NCBI RefSeq assembly: GCF_030867095.1
Contig: NC_081824.1
Span: forward strand, 92,187,882-92,251,881
Origin: Alligator mississippiensis
Taxonomy: Eukaryota; Chordata; Crocodylia; Alligatoridae
DNA: 64,000 bases
Reading direction: 5' to 3'
In this document: piece by piece, positions 21,416 through 33,674 of the stretch
Position numbering within the stretch: the stretch's first letter is position 1
How the letters are laid out: each line of letters opens with the position of its first letter
Translations under genes and position numbers: made by a program
Notes under the pieces: model-generated
What the model saw: the letters and a program-made list of their open reading frames with translations, nothing else
Database searches by the model: none
Told to the model about the DNA's origin: nothing

Positions 21416-21625
21416 CAAGAGCTGCTTTAATTAAAGCTCCTGCAGCGTCATATGTATTCAGCATTCCACGCTACAAAAGAGTGGCAGGGGCACTTCAACA
21501 AGCTTTAGTTAAAGTGCTCCACTGCCATTTTGAAGCTTGGGGATGCTGAATAGATGTGACGCAGAGGCTGCCGGAGTGCATTTATTAGCAAGCTCCAGCA
21601 GACTTGATTAATCAAGTCTGCTCTG
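21416..21625. mobile_element. Palindromic MITE-like segment
   Basis: About 21432-21503 pairs with the reverse complement of about 21509-21590. Shared landmarks are CAGCGTCATATGTATTCAGC on one side and GCTGAATAGATGTGACGC on the other, with GTGGCAGGGGCACTT near the centre pairing with AAGTGCTCCACTGCC. A perfect short palindrome, ACTTGATTAATCAAGT, follows at about 21603-21618. Nonautonomous palindromic elements of this kind occur in crocodilian genomes; a specific family name is not claimed. Confidence 0.6.
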
Positions 21626-21664
21626 ATGTATGCTGATTAGCAGGCATCAGAGCAGGCATCCAGC

Positions 21665-21790
21665 AGGTATAGCTTCCCAAAAGCTTATACATCTCCAATT
21701 TAATTAATCTACAAGGTGAGTTTCACTCTCTACTCTGCCTTCTGCCTGATTGAAGACTAACATGGCTAACTACTTCTCTATGTCGAGAGG
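21665..21790 (+). mobile_element. Penelope-like 3' terminus, plus strand
   Basis: AAAGCTTATACATCTCC, TAATTAATCTACAAGGTG and GACTAACATGGCTAACTACT follow the order of the Penelope-like 3' end seen in the 20-kb copies, but here on the plus strand and extended to its final AGACTAACATGGCTA motif. Confidence 0.6.
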
Positions 21791-23173
21791 ATTCTGCAAG
21801 GTTATCTCATTCACTAAAGGTTCCTTCTCCTACACCAGTCTCAACACCTTCAGACAGCCCACTCTGGAACCAAAGGTGGTAGGTGGTATCACCACAGGTG
21901 TGATTATGCTCTCCTCTTTCTATAAAAGATGGGTGGGAGCTCCACTTTATTGTATATGCTCAAAGTTGTAGCTCAACAAAGTGAGAATTAGCAAGGCCCT
22001 GAAACTGTGAGTGAATGGAGAGACAGAACATATATGAAATAAATATAGCATAATATCCTTCTGTTGAATGTTAGCAAGAAAATAGTATGTAAATAACACT
22101 GGTTTTCTGAAATTTCATTTGCTGTATGTGGAAATTATATAAATCTGTAGTAATAAAAATTAAACACTACGAAGAAGGTCCCTTTACTTTAAAACCCCTA
22201 CCAAACATCTATAGTTCCTTTGCAAAATAAACAGTGACCTTCCAATATACCTCCCTTATGTCTCCCCAGGTACTGATGAAATTACAGCAATTCTGCTTAA
22301 TTACAATGCTCAGTTCTAAAAAATGTTTATTCTGGATCATTTATGTATGCCCCTTCTTCTGACCAGGTATGTGAGTAAGGGCTGGAGTAAGAGTTACCGT
22401 AAAGCTCTCAAAATCTTCCCATCAAAACATGAATAAACTGGCCTTTTTTAGGGCCCTAACCTTAAAATCTTCCCTGAGGACATGGAAGAGGTGGGGGGTT
22501 TTGGGAAAAGGGGCCTCTTTGTAAAACTTAATATTTAGATTGAACAGAAAATAAAAATATCTCTAATTAAGGTCTAATGGCCCCTTGCTGTCCCTAGGAG
22601 AATTGTTTCGATTACGCTGTGACCACTGCATATCAATAGCAGGAACCTCTAATAACTCCAATAAACTGTTTCCTTTGTTCCCTTTGTTAAATTGTTTGGT
22701 TTGAAGTTATAAATTAATCAGGACTGGCAACATCAACTGTCAGCCTAAGCTTCTGAGACCATTATCAGGGAAGCATATAGTTTAGAACTGTATAAAGTCC
22801 ATGTCCACTACCACACACTTACCTCTTCAGAGTACATTCTCCTGTTTTGCCTGTTGTTCCAAATGTTCACACTCAAAGAAAAGGCAAAATTAAAAGATTA
22901 GCAACTTCAAATCCATATTAAATATGCTACCTCAGTCATGTTGCTCTGACTCTGAATCCAGAGTCTGAACATAAAGTTGGTCTTATATTTGGGCTTTTTA
23001 AAGTGAGCTATTTATTAAAATGTTGCATATCACAAATAGTGAAACTTTAAATAAATAGGGTTATCTAAAAAAAAGAAATGATAGGTCTTTCCAAAGAAGA
23101 GAACTACCAATATCTTACTGAGAATGTTTAGCTTTTTAAACTAGTCTAGCTAACTAGGGCTAGAGGTCTAATA
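21791..23173. other. Non-coding DNA, nothing recognised
   Basis: No repeat or gene recognised. Confidence 0.35.
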
Positions 23174-23405
23174 CAGTGATCATCATCAGCCACAGTACTG
23201 GGGCACCCTAGGGTACTGCCAGAAACTTTGAGGGGTGGTGTGAGGAGAGGAGCAGATAAACACAGGCTTTTCCTGCCTGGATAATCCCCTATCCTACTGC
23301 CCACCTCATCTGCAAGGTGGCAAGCACTATCACATAAAAATTAGTTTTTGAAATTGGGTGCCATTCAGTTTAAGTTATAGAGGGGTAACTTGAGAAAGCT
23401 AGATT
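23174..23405. mobile_element. hAT-like nonautonomous element, right end lost
   Basis: Collinear with 32525-32833: both have GGGGCACCCTAGGGTACTGCC-like text after the left end, AGGCTTTTCCTGCCTG, ACTGCCCA and TAAAAATTAGTTTTTGAA. The left end CAGTGATCATCATCAGCC is a diverged CAGTGATTCTCAACC terminus. The last ~60 bases of the relative have no counterpart. Confidence 0.6.
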
Positions 23406-26214
23406 TTGTTTTATGAATCTGAATAAGAGATTTACATTTAACTATAATGACTACAGGATCAATGATGCAATATCTTTTGACTATATCAACTATTTTTTGC
23501 CTAGTTTGTTGTGGTTTTTTAAACTTTATATATAATCTGGCAAATTAATGCACATTCTAATGTGTTATATTTGTTTTGTCTTTGATCTTAAACTGAGTAA
23601 TTAGTGGTAGCCTCTACCATATTGGTAAAGCATCTAGTTTCTCTGTAACTGAAGAAAACTGTGTGTTGTTGTAATGGGACCCATACCACATTACTTAAGA
23701 AGAGAGCCAGGGAGCAACCATCTAGCCCCAGGTCCCTGGAGAGACTAGCAAAAGTAAAAAGTCCTTTACGATGGCTGCTCACCCCCAGTACAGACAGCAC
23801 AATCAGGCCACTGATCGACAGGAGCATAAGTGGTGGATCAGGTGACCCAGAGAGATGGTAGCAGGCTTCATAAGGCCCAGACCACAGCTGCGAAGGAAGA
23901 CTCGCTGTGACTTGTCAGAATAAAGGAGCTCCAGGGCATGGGAGGACTGCAAAGAAGCCCAGCAGCACCCAACATTGAAGCTAAATTATTTGGGTTATAT
24001 CTTTATTTGTTACCATGGTGTGACAGCCCCAGGTTAGGGGAAAGGCTCTTACTTTGGAAGCAGTAGTATCTTGGATCTGTGTTGATGTTTAAAACTAGAG
24101 GGCTGGATTATGGATATAGGGGGGAGGAGGCCACTGAGATGGGTGCCTGGGACACCCCAGGTCCCGAAGCCTTCAATAAGGGGGTAGGCAGCATAAGAGG
24201 GCTAAGTCCAAGAGGGCCAAGGCTAGCCAAGAGCCTTGAGAGGTTTGGAGGCCACAGGTAGTGCCTGGTGAGGGAACATTGCTATCAAGTGAAGACTGTA
24301 GCACGCAGCACAAGGGAGAGGGGCTGAGGAGCCCAAAGCCCACGAGGTCTTGATGGGGGCTGAGGGGCCCAGGAACCTAAGGTCCTGTGACAGTGAATTT
24401 CTGGTAGGGGGGCCCAGTCAGAGCCAAGTGGGCCAACACCAGGGACCCAAAACCCAGACAAGGATCTAGGACCTAAAGCAAAATCCCCTTGACCTCTAGA
24501 GGCAGCCTCCTACTCCAATTATAACATACGGGTGTGGCAGGAAAGACAACAGGGTAGGAACATGAGAGGCCAAAAGGGATCCAAGTAAGGTGGGATCCAA
24601 GTATCTGCTAAGGGGTGACTTGGCTGCCCCAGGGCCTGACTTGCTGCAATTGTGTTGTATGTGATGATGTGCCACATCTGCTGCACCCCTTTTCAAAATC
24701 CTAGATCATCTGTCCATGGTTACATCTCCCAACCCCTGAGTAAAGTGAGATGAAGGCAGGTATACGTCATTTCTCCCCTCACCTAGCAAATTTAAAAAAT
24801 TGTGAAAAATTTAGCCCTAGTGCCCTTGCCACTGTTCTATATGTGATTATTACCATTGCAACTTCCAGGGAAGTCTTTAATTTTTCTGAACCTGATACAC
24901 CTAGTGAAGTAATCTCCCTCATGGAGCATTGGTATATTTCAGCTATGAATCAGTCACTCATCTTTTGACCATGTAATGCTCCTGAGCACAACTTTCATCT
25001 GTAATGTTGATTTACAAATAATTCAAGTACTCTGAAGCCCATTTTCTTTCAGCAGAAATGAATAACCAGCTGTTGGAATCAGTAAGGCAACTTACCATGG
25101 GTACATGCATTAACAGTGTAACAGTCATTTATACACAAAAATAACTCTCTGCCTCCTTGCGATACATTCACAGGATAAATGATTTAGCTCCCACAATCAG
25201 TATAAAATTAATAAAATTTCTTACCTGTTTCAGGACTTTTAAAATTAAAACCTGCAGAATTCAAAGCAGGAAGTGAAAATACTGCTTCATTGTAAACACT
25301 TTAACATAATGTATATGAGAAACTAGAGCAAATGAGCCAAATTTATACCTGCTGCAATTTCACTGCTGCTCCATCAGATTGAATGTAATTTGTCCTCACA
25401 AAATGGTGAGTTAAAATGTGAAAAGAGAAACACTAATTATATTCTGTTTTCAAATGTAAAATCATTAGGTCATTAAATGGTGTAATTATTAGAGCTTGTT
25501 GAAGAGGTTTTACTTGGATTAAGTCTTTCATGTCATGACACACTGACCTGAAACACCAGATTCACTTTACATGAGTCATATTTGACACTGAAGTCTCTAT
25601 GATAACAATCAGGTTGAATTTCTGAAATAAAAACTTCCACAAACAGAAAATAAGATGGGCTCACAGTAGGTAACCACACCATTACTTAAGAATATATTTG
25701 CACTTATAATCTACCTTGTTACCTTATTTGAATATCATCCCTGTAAAGTATGTGCAGTTATACCCATTTTACAGAAAGCTGCACTGAAAAAGAAAGAAGT
25801 TAAGGCTCCTTGGCTGTTCTGAAGTCAACTTCCCTAGAATTCAGGGAGCTGGTAATGTTATCTACTGAGGCCTCTTGTGGGGCTAGATAGACAAGATTAG
25901 GGGAGAAGGGAGGGAAAAGGAGAGAATGTACCAGAGACTCTGACTCTGTAGCAAGGTAGTTAGAGGGTCACACTCCTTTTGACCCATCAGGTACAGGCCC
26001 AGGTGTTTACAGGTAACAATTTCTCCAAAAAGGTTCCCAAGATCATTCTCTCCAACCCTTCTTGCACAACACAACCACAAAGCACCCTATGGGAAAAAAG
26101 ACCCTGCATCATACCACAAGCAAAGAGAAGAGGAGACCAAGAAGCTGCCAAAGGCTTACGTCTGAAAGAGCATAGAATTTGTTAGGTTAAAATATGCTCA
26201 GAGGATCCTAGGAA
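23406..26214. other. Non-coding DNA with a purine-rich block at 23860-24720
   Basis: Between 23860 and 24720 the plus strand is G/A-rich, with repeated phrases such as GGGGCTGAGG and CCCAAAGCCCA. It could be part of an old dispersed repeat, but I do not recognise it. The rest is AT-rich and unremarkable. Confidence 0.35.
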
Positions 26215-26345
26215 GAGAATCATAAACAAAAAAACCATGATCCTTGCCGGTCTGACCTGAGGGAAAGATTCCTTCCTAACCCCAAATCTGGTGATTGGTT
26301 TGATGTAGACAAGACTCTGCAGTCACATCCTTGGGAGGCTTGTAA
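26215..26345. mobile_element. Possible ancient CR1/L3-type fragment
   Basis: GAAAGATTCCTTCCTAACCCC followed by AAATCTGGTGATTGG resembles a segment common in old CR1/L3 copies. It is short and unsupported by flanking homology. Confidence 0.35.
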
Positions 26346-26379
26346 GTACCAATGGGAGTACCAGCAAACCCAGCTAAAA

Positions 26380-26560
26380 TCCCACCTTTAGCTCCTCACT
26401 AGTGAGTGGAAATGCTTGAGTTCCAGTCCCTACTGCTGATACTTTGTATTGAGCAGTTATTGACAGAGAAAGGTATCAAACCCAGGACTCTCAGTGCCCA
26501 GGTAAGTGTTTTAATCACTAATCCAGAGGTTTGACCCCCTGGGCAGAATTCAGACAGTGG
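26380..26560. repeat. Short repeat with tRNA-like boxes
   Basis: GAGTTCCAGTCCCTACTGC and, 70 bases on, AAGTGTTTTAATCACTAATCC resemble the B-box and A-box regions of the tRNA-box repeats elsewhere in this window. Confidence 0.35.
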
Positions 26561-26639
26561 GGTTTCTCACAGTCCAGACAATCCAAAGACTATGAAAGAA
26601 GTTGTTGCTCTGCTGAGTGCTGAAAGTGCAAAAAGAGAG

Positions 26640-27180
26640 ATTCACACAAACTTAGGACCCCGGATGTTGAGCACTCCTGTACCTCAGTTCTAGGTGCCCA
26701 GTTCAAAGAATGGAATTCACACGCCTAATTTAGGCACTTAATTTTTGTGTACTCTAAATGGGAAAATATAGGGATTTAGAATTGAGATTCACAATGCACA
26801 GCAAGCTGTAAAAGGATCACCTAAACCACTCAGTAGGAACTATGGAAGAGAGAGGGGTGTCTAAAAGTCAGCCTCTCTGAGGTATTGGTAGGCCTGATTT
26901 AGGCACTATAAGAGAGTAGTACACACAGTCTGAAAACACCACCTACCCTTAGCTGTGTAAGGAAAAGATGTGATGGTGGTGTTCTTCTTTTCCCAGTAGC
27001 CTAGTGCCTAGAGCACTCACCTAGGAAAAGGGAGACCTGAGTCTTGCTCCTGCTTCCAATGCTGTTTATACATTTTATTCAATACCTCTTTAAAAGAAAA
27101 TGTATAAGCAGTCTCAGAAGCAGGACCTCTGCTTGCTAGGCTACAGAATCAGGCTAATGGCAGCCAGTTTCAACAGGGGT
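26640..27180 (+). repeat. tRNA-box repeat family member
   Basis: TAGCCTAGTGCCTAGAGCAC at 26998-27017 resembles an A-box and GACCTGAGTCTTGCTCC follows at B-box distance. Upstream lie TTTAGGCAC-type motifs typical of the same class of repeat. Boundaries are guesses. Confidence 0.45.
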
Positions 27181-27278
27181 GCTCCCATTCGAGCCTAGAC
27201 TATAGTCTGTTAGTTAGAGCAGCCTATCTCCAGTTAAAGCAAATGGTGGATAGAGCCTCCTCCAGCTTACTACTTTTT

Positions 27279-27547
27279 GGGTGTGTCTACACATAAACTT
27301 TACTGCACAATAGACTAATTTACTGCTCAGTAAAGTATCACCATCTACACGTGTACCACAATTCAGATGCAGTAGATTAATTTACTCCAGCGTAGGATAG
27401 TCCCATCAGACACAGGTACTATCTGACAACAGAGTAAATTATTGCACTTAAACACACATGTAGATAGTGATGTTGGGATTAGTTTACTCCAGCTCAAATT
27501 GTGCCAGAGTTTATTCAGTCACATTAATTTCATGTGTAGACGTCCCC
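27279..27547. mobile_element. Short TIR element of the CATCTACATG family, copy 3
   Basis: The left end GGGTGTGTCTACACAT pairs with the reverse complement of the right end, GGGGACGTCTACACATG. The inside holds several TTTACTCCAGC/TTTACTGC motifs and no frame. At 269 bp it is the shortest and best defined member. No target duplication is visible. Confidence 0.7.
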
Positions 27548-30500
27548 TTTGTGACTTAGTGTTAAGTGTGACATGATGAAATGTTACTAAAGTAGGTGCA
27601 TTAGCATTCTTTCAAGACTGAATCTTTAAGTATCTGAGCACCTTCAGAAATCTGGCCCTTAGTCTCTTAAATTACATAGGTCCTTTTGATATTTTATCCC
27701 TTCTCTACAAGCACAGTCTTTATGATATTCATTTGTGAAATAACCATTTAATTCTGAAATGGCAGGCTGAAAGTAAATTACAAATAAGATAGGTTTTTCT
27801 TGAATGTAAGATAATCAAATCATAGTTATAGAGCTCTACTGCCAAACATCATACAATAAAATGCCACAAATGGACTGTTTCTATTTCCTTCGCTGTTTTT
27901 TTTTCCTACTTTTGCCAAAGTAGGTCCCAAAATGTGTAAGGGCTTTGGACTTGGCCTGGTTAGGGTTACTGTGAAGGGATCAGACTGGAACAAATTGCCA
28001 ATGGAGATCAGGTAAATTCATAGTTGTTTTTAGGAAATACTGTAGGCTCTTAAAAAAAACCTTCTTGCAATTAAAATGACTTGTGATGCTGCCCCCCAAA
28101 AGGCTCTATCAATAGAAAAATGAGGGGTGGAAGTATTAATAAAAATTTTAAAATCCTAAAACACTGGCTCAAGCAGAGTTTGGACCCCGAAAGATAATGT
28201 CAGACAATGTTAGCCTGATTCTACATGTAAGGTACACAGCTACTATGATGATGGGCAACCTCATAAAAACCTAAGGTAGAGACAAACAAATAGAATTTTC
28301 TTTTTTGTTTGTTTGGGGGTTTTGTTTTGGGGGGGGTTGTTTGGTTGGGGGGGGTTGGTGCTTTTGTTCCAAAGCGCCAAGATAAAGATCAGGAGGGGAA
28401 AGACAGACAAAGGAGACTTGGTGGAAAAGAAGGCCTGAAAATGACATAACCCTTCTCGACCCCAACCTTCACTTCATCTCTGAAAATGGGGAAGTGCAAG
28501 CAGCATTCAAAACACTACTTTTAGCTCTTTATTTTTGTTTTAATAAAAGTACATTCCCTTTCACTACATGTGCACAGGCACTATTAGCTTTAAAAATAAT
28601 GTAAATTACATCTGTAAATGTCAGAGAAAAAAATAATTCTCAGCAAGGAAAAAGACAGATTTGAGATACTACACTATGATTCACAAGATATTTGATTCTC
28701 ATTTGTTAAATTAATCTATGTGAACTGAAAAATATTATTATGTTTCCAAGTCCAGGTGTGTATACAGCCCCCAGTCACTATAGTAATTGAATACTTGTAA
28801 AAGCTTAGCTGTGCAAAATCGACAAGTTTCAGATCTTTGTTTAAAGGTCTGTGTAGAAATTAGGTCATATTTTACCCTCATATTTTAAATGACTTCCTCT
28901 TCAACTGAAACTTAAAACAATGACAAACTTTTTGGAAGACGCGAATGCTTATACAATCTATTCCAAGAAATCTCATTTGAATATGCACGATTCAGTGCTG
29001 CAAGTACAGCAAGTAGTGGAATCCTACTGACTTTGATAATCAGCACTGTTAGTACCCTCCACAAGTGAAGGTACACATCCAAAGCAAAAACTGAGTGGGG
29101 ACATTCATCCATCACTATGGCACCTATCCCTCCACTTCTCCAGACTCCATTGAAGTACAGGGCCCATATAGGTAGGCAGAGAATGGGTGGGTTTGTTCTC
29201 AGTAGACACAACAGGCATGCTCTGCCTGTTCATAGGACTTGTAGCACCCATATATGGGCTGTAGTAATGAATGAGCTTTTTGATACTTCTGTATCACATG
29301 AAAACGTTGTTATTCTAGGATTTGAATTCCTAAACAGAGTAAAGCTGGAATGTAATCTAATATAAAGTTTCTGTAACATTGGTTCAACTAATGGATTGCA
29401 GAACAACACAAAGCAATGTGGGTCTAGTTCTGTACATTATCTTAAGCAGATTTATACATTATTCTGCAATAATACCAAGCATAATCTCTATTGTCTGTGA
29501 GCTAGTCCCCACAGCAAGGATTTGCCCCTTGTTGTAAGCAAGACTGTAAGTTTCTTGCTCTTCTGCCTGAAAGTTTGTCCACTGCCAGTGGCATCTGTTC
29601 ACAACAGAAAAGTCTTCAAATGATGAATCTAGAAGGCATGGTGGGATGTATCCATGAAGAGCAGATCCACTTTGACCAATAGGAAGCCCTGCCAAATCTC
29701 ATACAGAACAACATAGGTGCCAATTTTTATTTTTGTGTGGAGGAGGCAGATCTAAGATGATGGACATGTGGAAAGTTTTACACATTTCAGGTGACAGCCC
29801 TCTTCCTGAGGGGAGCTAGGGCTCTCAGCCCTGCACATACTCAACACCCACGCAGAACAGACTTCATAATTAAGCGGTGGCAAGCAGAGGGAAGCCTGTA
29901 GCTGAACCAATACTTTGCTCCATAAAAAAAACAACCTTATTTTCCAAAATCATGTAGGATCAGGAAATACAAGCACAGAAGACAAAAATGCATGAAAAAC
30001 GAAGATGTACTATTGTCATTACTGCCAGCTTCCAACTCAAAATTGACATGTGTACAGTTCCCCCAAGAAAATCTGTGTGTAAAGTAAGTGTCTTATAAAA
30101 ACATACAAGTGTCACTAGAACAAAAGAAAACCACTTTGCTAATCTCCATATTCATCAACTTTTTACTCCAAACAAACTTTCAGTCCACTATTTGCTTTCT
30201 GGTAAACATAGAATGAATTTACCTCAGAATAGCAATGTGCCTTGAGCAAATATTTTGACAGATGAAATGAAAACCAAAGACTTTTCAGGTGTCCTGAAAG
30301 AAGTTCCTGGGAGATAAGGATGTGAACTAGAAAAGCAAAAAGTGTGAGACCCCAACTCAATTGAAGAAAATGGCAAAACTCTTGGCAATTTCACAAAGGT
30401 CTGGATATCACTTGGGATTGTTATAATACCCTGGTATCACCTCCACTTGAGTTTGGCATAATTTGTAATTCCTTTAATCATAAAGACAGAACAATATGAT

Positions 30501-32524
30501 CCTTTGTCTAGACTGCTCTCTCAGAATGTGGAGTGCTGCTGTGAGAGGCACAAGCAATAAAGATGCATTCCTGACTCTTACCTTATAGTGATGCAAAGCT
30601 CCTTTTGAAAGCAAAGCTGCAGAACATTAGCACCATGACTGTCCTGCCATGTGATCTGCATTATTAGCAACCTTGCCACTTTCAAAGCTTTTCAGGGTAT
30701 CTTTACTGAGACCTCAATGCAGCTAATCCATCATTTATTCCAGGAGCTGGTAGATAATCTTTTCTGTGGTTGTTGTTGCTGTTGTTATAAACCTCTCTCT
30801 TCTGGTGCTGTCCTTACTTTTGTTTTAATGTTATTTATGCAGCAGAAAGTTCACAATTTACAATTCAGAGTAAATCACCCACTTTAGGACAAGCAAATAA
30901 AACAGAGGTGAAAGTAAATACCTTGCTCAGAAATAGCTCACCTCAGAATAATATCTGTTTAATAATTTATGTTGGATCATATGATACAATCTCACTCACA
31001 TAGGTCAGTGTGGAGGAGGACTGTGTCTGGCAAACAAGACAAGGGTGAGCAAATGCTGCGTGCTATACCCTGCTCAGAAAAATAGAGAACACTACATGTC
31101 ACTGAAGGGAGCACTGAGCCATGAAGAGACTCAAAGGAGAGTAAAGGTTCATTGGGAGCACAGACAGTCTGCCCATAAACTAGTAGTCAGTGCCTGCCAA
31201 TTTCCTTGCATGCTCATAGTTCTTAGCACTTTATGACTCAGTGTTGGGTTTTCTCTTGGTAATGAAAAGAAGAATGAAAGAGAGTAAGTAGCAGCAGTGG
31301 GCTCCAGCAGAAATGAAGCCAACAAAGCTGAAATCTTGGCTCTGGTAAAGTTAATAGGAGTTACACGACTGACTTCATGAGGTCAATATTTCATCCTTTA
31401 TCTGCACCACTTGATAAATAATTGTATCAATCTCTGAAGCTTCCTGCAGTTCTCGATATCTGCAATAGTATCAAGCCTATTAGAATGGGAGCCTTGGATG
31501 GGTGTAAGCCATACAAACAGGACAGTGAAAGTCTGTAAAAAAGGTCTATGGAAGACCACTGTTGCATCCTTACCTCGCTTTCAAATATGTGAGAACTTTG
31601 AGCATGTCAGGGAGATATGAAGACAATGAACACTGAGCCAAACAACTGGGAGAAGACTGCTGAGGATCAAAGCACTTGGAAACAATCTACTAAGCATGGA
31701 ATGAAGGCTTTTGAGGAAAGAAGAGCCCAACATGTAGAGGCAAGAAGAAACCTCAGAAAGAACCTGTTGTCATATTCAGGACTGTTAGATATGAACTTCA
31801 CGTGATAAGTGCAGAAGGGACTGTCATTCAAGAATTGGGCTCTACAGCCACGCTGTCAGATATTCAATGAGCTGATGCCTCACTCATCACAAATCTCATG
31901 TCTCACAAGACAGTCAGATGCCTATTTCCTATTATGTCACAGACATAAGCCCCTGTAAGCCTGCTGACTGAAACCTACACAGTCAAGAAGGTCAATCTGC
32001 AATAAAGGAAGGGTGCAAACATGCCCCACAAACTACTTGAGAGACAGGAAGAAGTGATAATCAATCATAAATTAGGCTTTTTGGTCAGACAGCCTCTTTT
32101 TCTGTACTGTGAATGGCTGCCATTTTGCCATTGCAATGCCACTCATCTGTGCTTCTTTCAGCTTGCCATTTTTATTTATGTTGCACCATCTCCATAGTAT
32201 CTACTAGAAGCACATTTCTTAAGGACCCTTGGGCATGTTATATGTTTCTGCCTTGCTGTGTTGTAAATATTGACAGTTGGACATTTTTTACATACAACTC
32301 TTAAGTCAGTAATTTATATCTGTCTACATTCTTCATAAGATCCTTCTTGTCATTAGAATATACAGGCAAAAGTTCTCTTTAATTGTGTTAAGAGGTAAAT
32401 CGAGTATATCCTGACATCTAGAATACTGTTTACACTGTATTACATCCCCCTGGATGAGGACTCCAGACCAAGGAGTCTACTCACATTGTCTTCCCTGGCA
32501 GCTCCATAACTAGAACACTTAGAG
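27548..32524. other. Long non-coding stretch, few recognised features
   Basis: Contains G- and T-rich homopolymer patches at 28295-28360 and an imperfect GTTGTTGCTGTTGTT run near 30770. Several open frames of 60-100 codons are present on both strands, none with recognisable content. I saw no mobile element that I could name. Confidence 0.35.
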
Positions 32525-32833
32525 CTGTGATTCTCAACCAGGGTGTCAGGGCACCCTGGGGTGCTGCCAGATCCTTTGAAGGGTGCTTTGAGCTGTGAAG
32601 AGATAAGCAAGATGTGGGGGAATAAACAGATAAATTAAGCAGATAAGCATAGGCTCAGGCTTTCCCCTGCTTGCATTATTTCCAATCCCACTGCCCAGTC
32701 TCTCCCCAAGGAGGTAAGTGCTGTAATACATAAATTAGTTTTTGAACTGGATACCACTCCATTCATAAAACCTATGGAGGGTGGCTTGAGTCAATGTAGG
32801 GAGCCTCAAGTCCAACAAGTTTGAAAACCATTG
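32525..32833. mobile_element. hAT-like nonautonomous element with near-perfect target duplication
   Basis: The left end CTGTGATTCTCAACC pairs with the reverse complement of the right end, CAATGGTTTTCAAAC, the usual end sequence of hAT/Charlie-like elements. Flanks are ACTTAGAG (32517-32524) and ACTTAAGAG (32834-32842), an 8-bp duplication with one inserted base. Collinear with 23174-23405. Confidence 0.75.
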
Positions 32834-33022
32834 ACTTAAGAGAACAAGACTTCTTAGTGCTTCTTTTTCATAGTCAACTTGTAAATATGTCTTCCTCTTT
32901 TATTTTCATTATTATTTTATTTCGCTGTTCCCAGTGATTTCAGTAGTAATGTTCCTATTGCCTTAAGTGAAAGCAACAGCAGGCCCATAAAGAGAACTTC
33001 TAAAACTACTCTGTGTTAAAAC

Positions 33023-33674
33023 TAGGGGCATATGTAGATGAAATAGGGGCCCTAAATTGAAACGGTGGGTTTTAAATAACACCACTTCAATTTAGGGCTG
33101 ATTAAACTCCCGTGTTGTGCACACATCCCGCTGACTTACCTACCTCTCTGGTGGGGAGGGGAGGGCAAGCTGCCAGTAGGCAGAGAAGTCCCTGGGCTGT
33201 GAGGGGGCTGGTGCTTCCCTCCACAGCAGCAACAGCCTCTACACAGGTGGCAATCACCCATAGGCACCCAGGTCTGGTGGTCCCGGGGGGCACCGCAGCA
33301 GCAGAGGGAAGCACCAGGCCCCCATGCAGCTCAGGCAGACAGCCAGGCTTGGGGGAGGGGGGAGACCAGGCTCACCGCTTTTCATGGGTGGAGCTGCTTT
33401 CCCGGGCTGCTGCCAGGTTGCCTTCATGGGCTTCCTACAAAGCTGTGGAGCTGCATGAAGCCTGGTGCTTTGCTCCTTGAGGGAGATTTAGTTTGCTGCA
33501 CCCCAAGTCATTTAATGCGCATTATGCCACCAAATTTCCTACAGAGACTGGAATTAATGTGCAATACGCTGCTGAGGCATGCAAACACTGACACCATTAA
33601 TGCAGTGCAAAAACATTTAGCCTGCTTTAAAGTGTCTTGCACACATGCTTCTCTCTTCATCTACACACAGCCTA
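33023..33674. mobile_element. Short TIR element of the CATCTACATG family, copy 4
   Basis: The left end TAGGGGCATATGTAGATGA pairs with the reverse complement of the right end, TAGGCTGTGTGTAGATGA. The core at 33120-33480 is GC-rich with an open frame that has no recognisable product. Confidence 0.6.

Noticed and set aside
27950..28060. Possible CR1 3' fragment (GGAACAAATTGCCAATGGAG)
   Set aside because: Only about 20 bases resemble CR1 and the following text does not continue the match.
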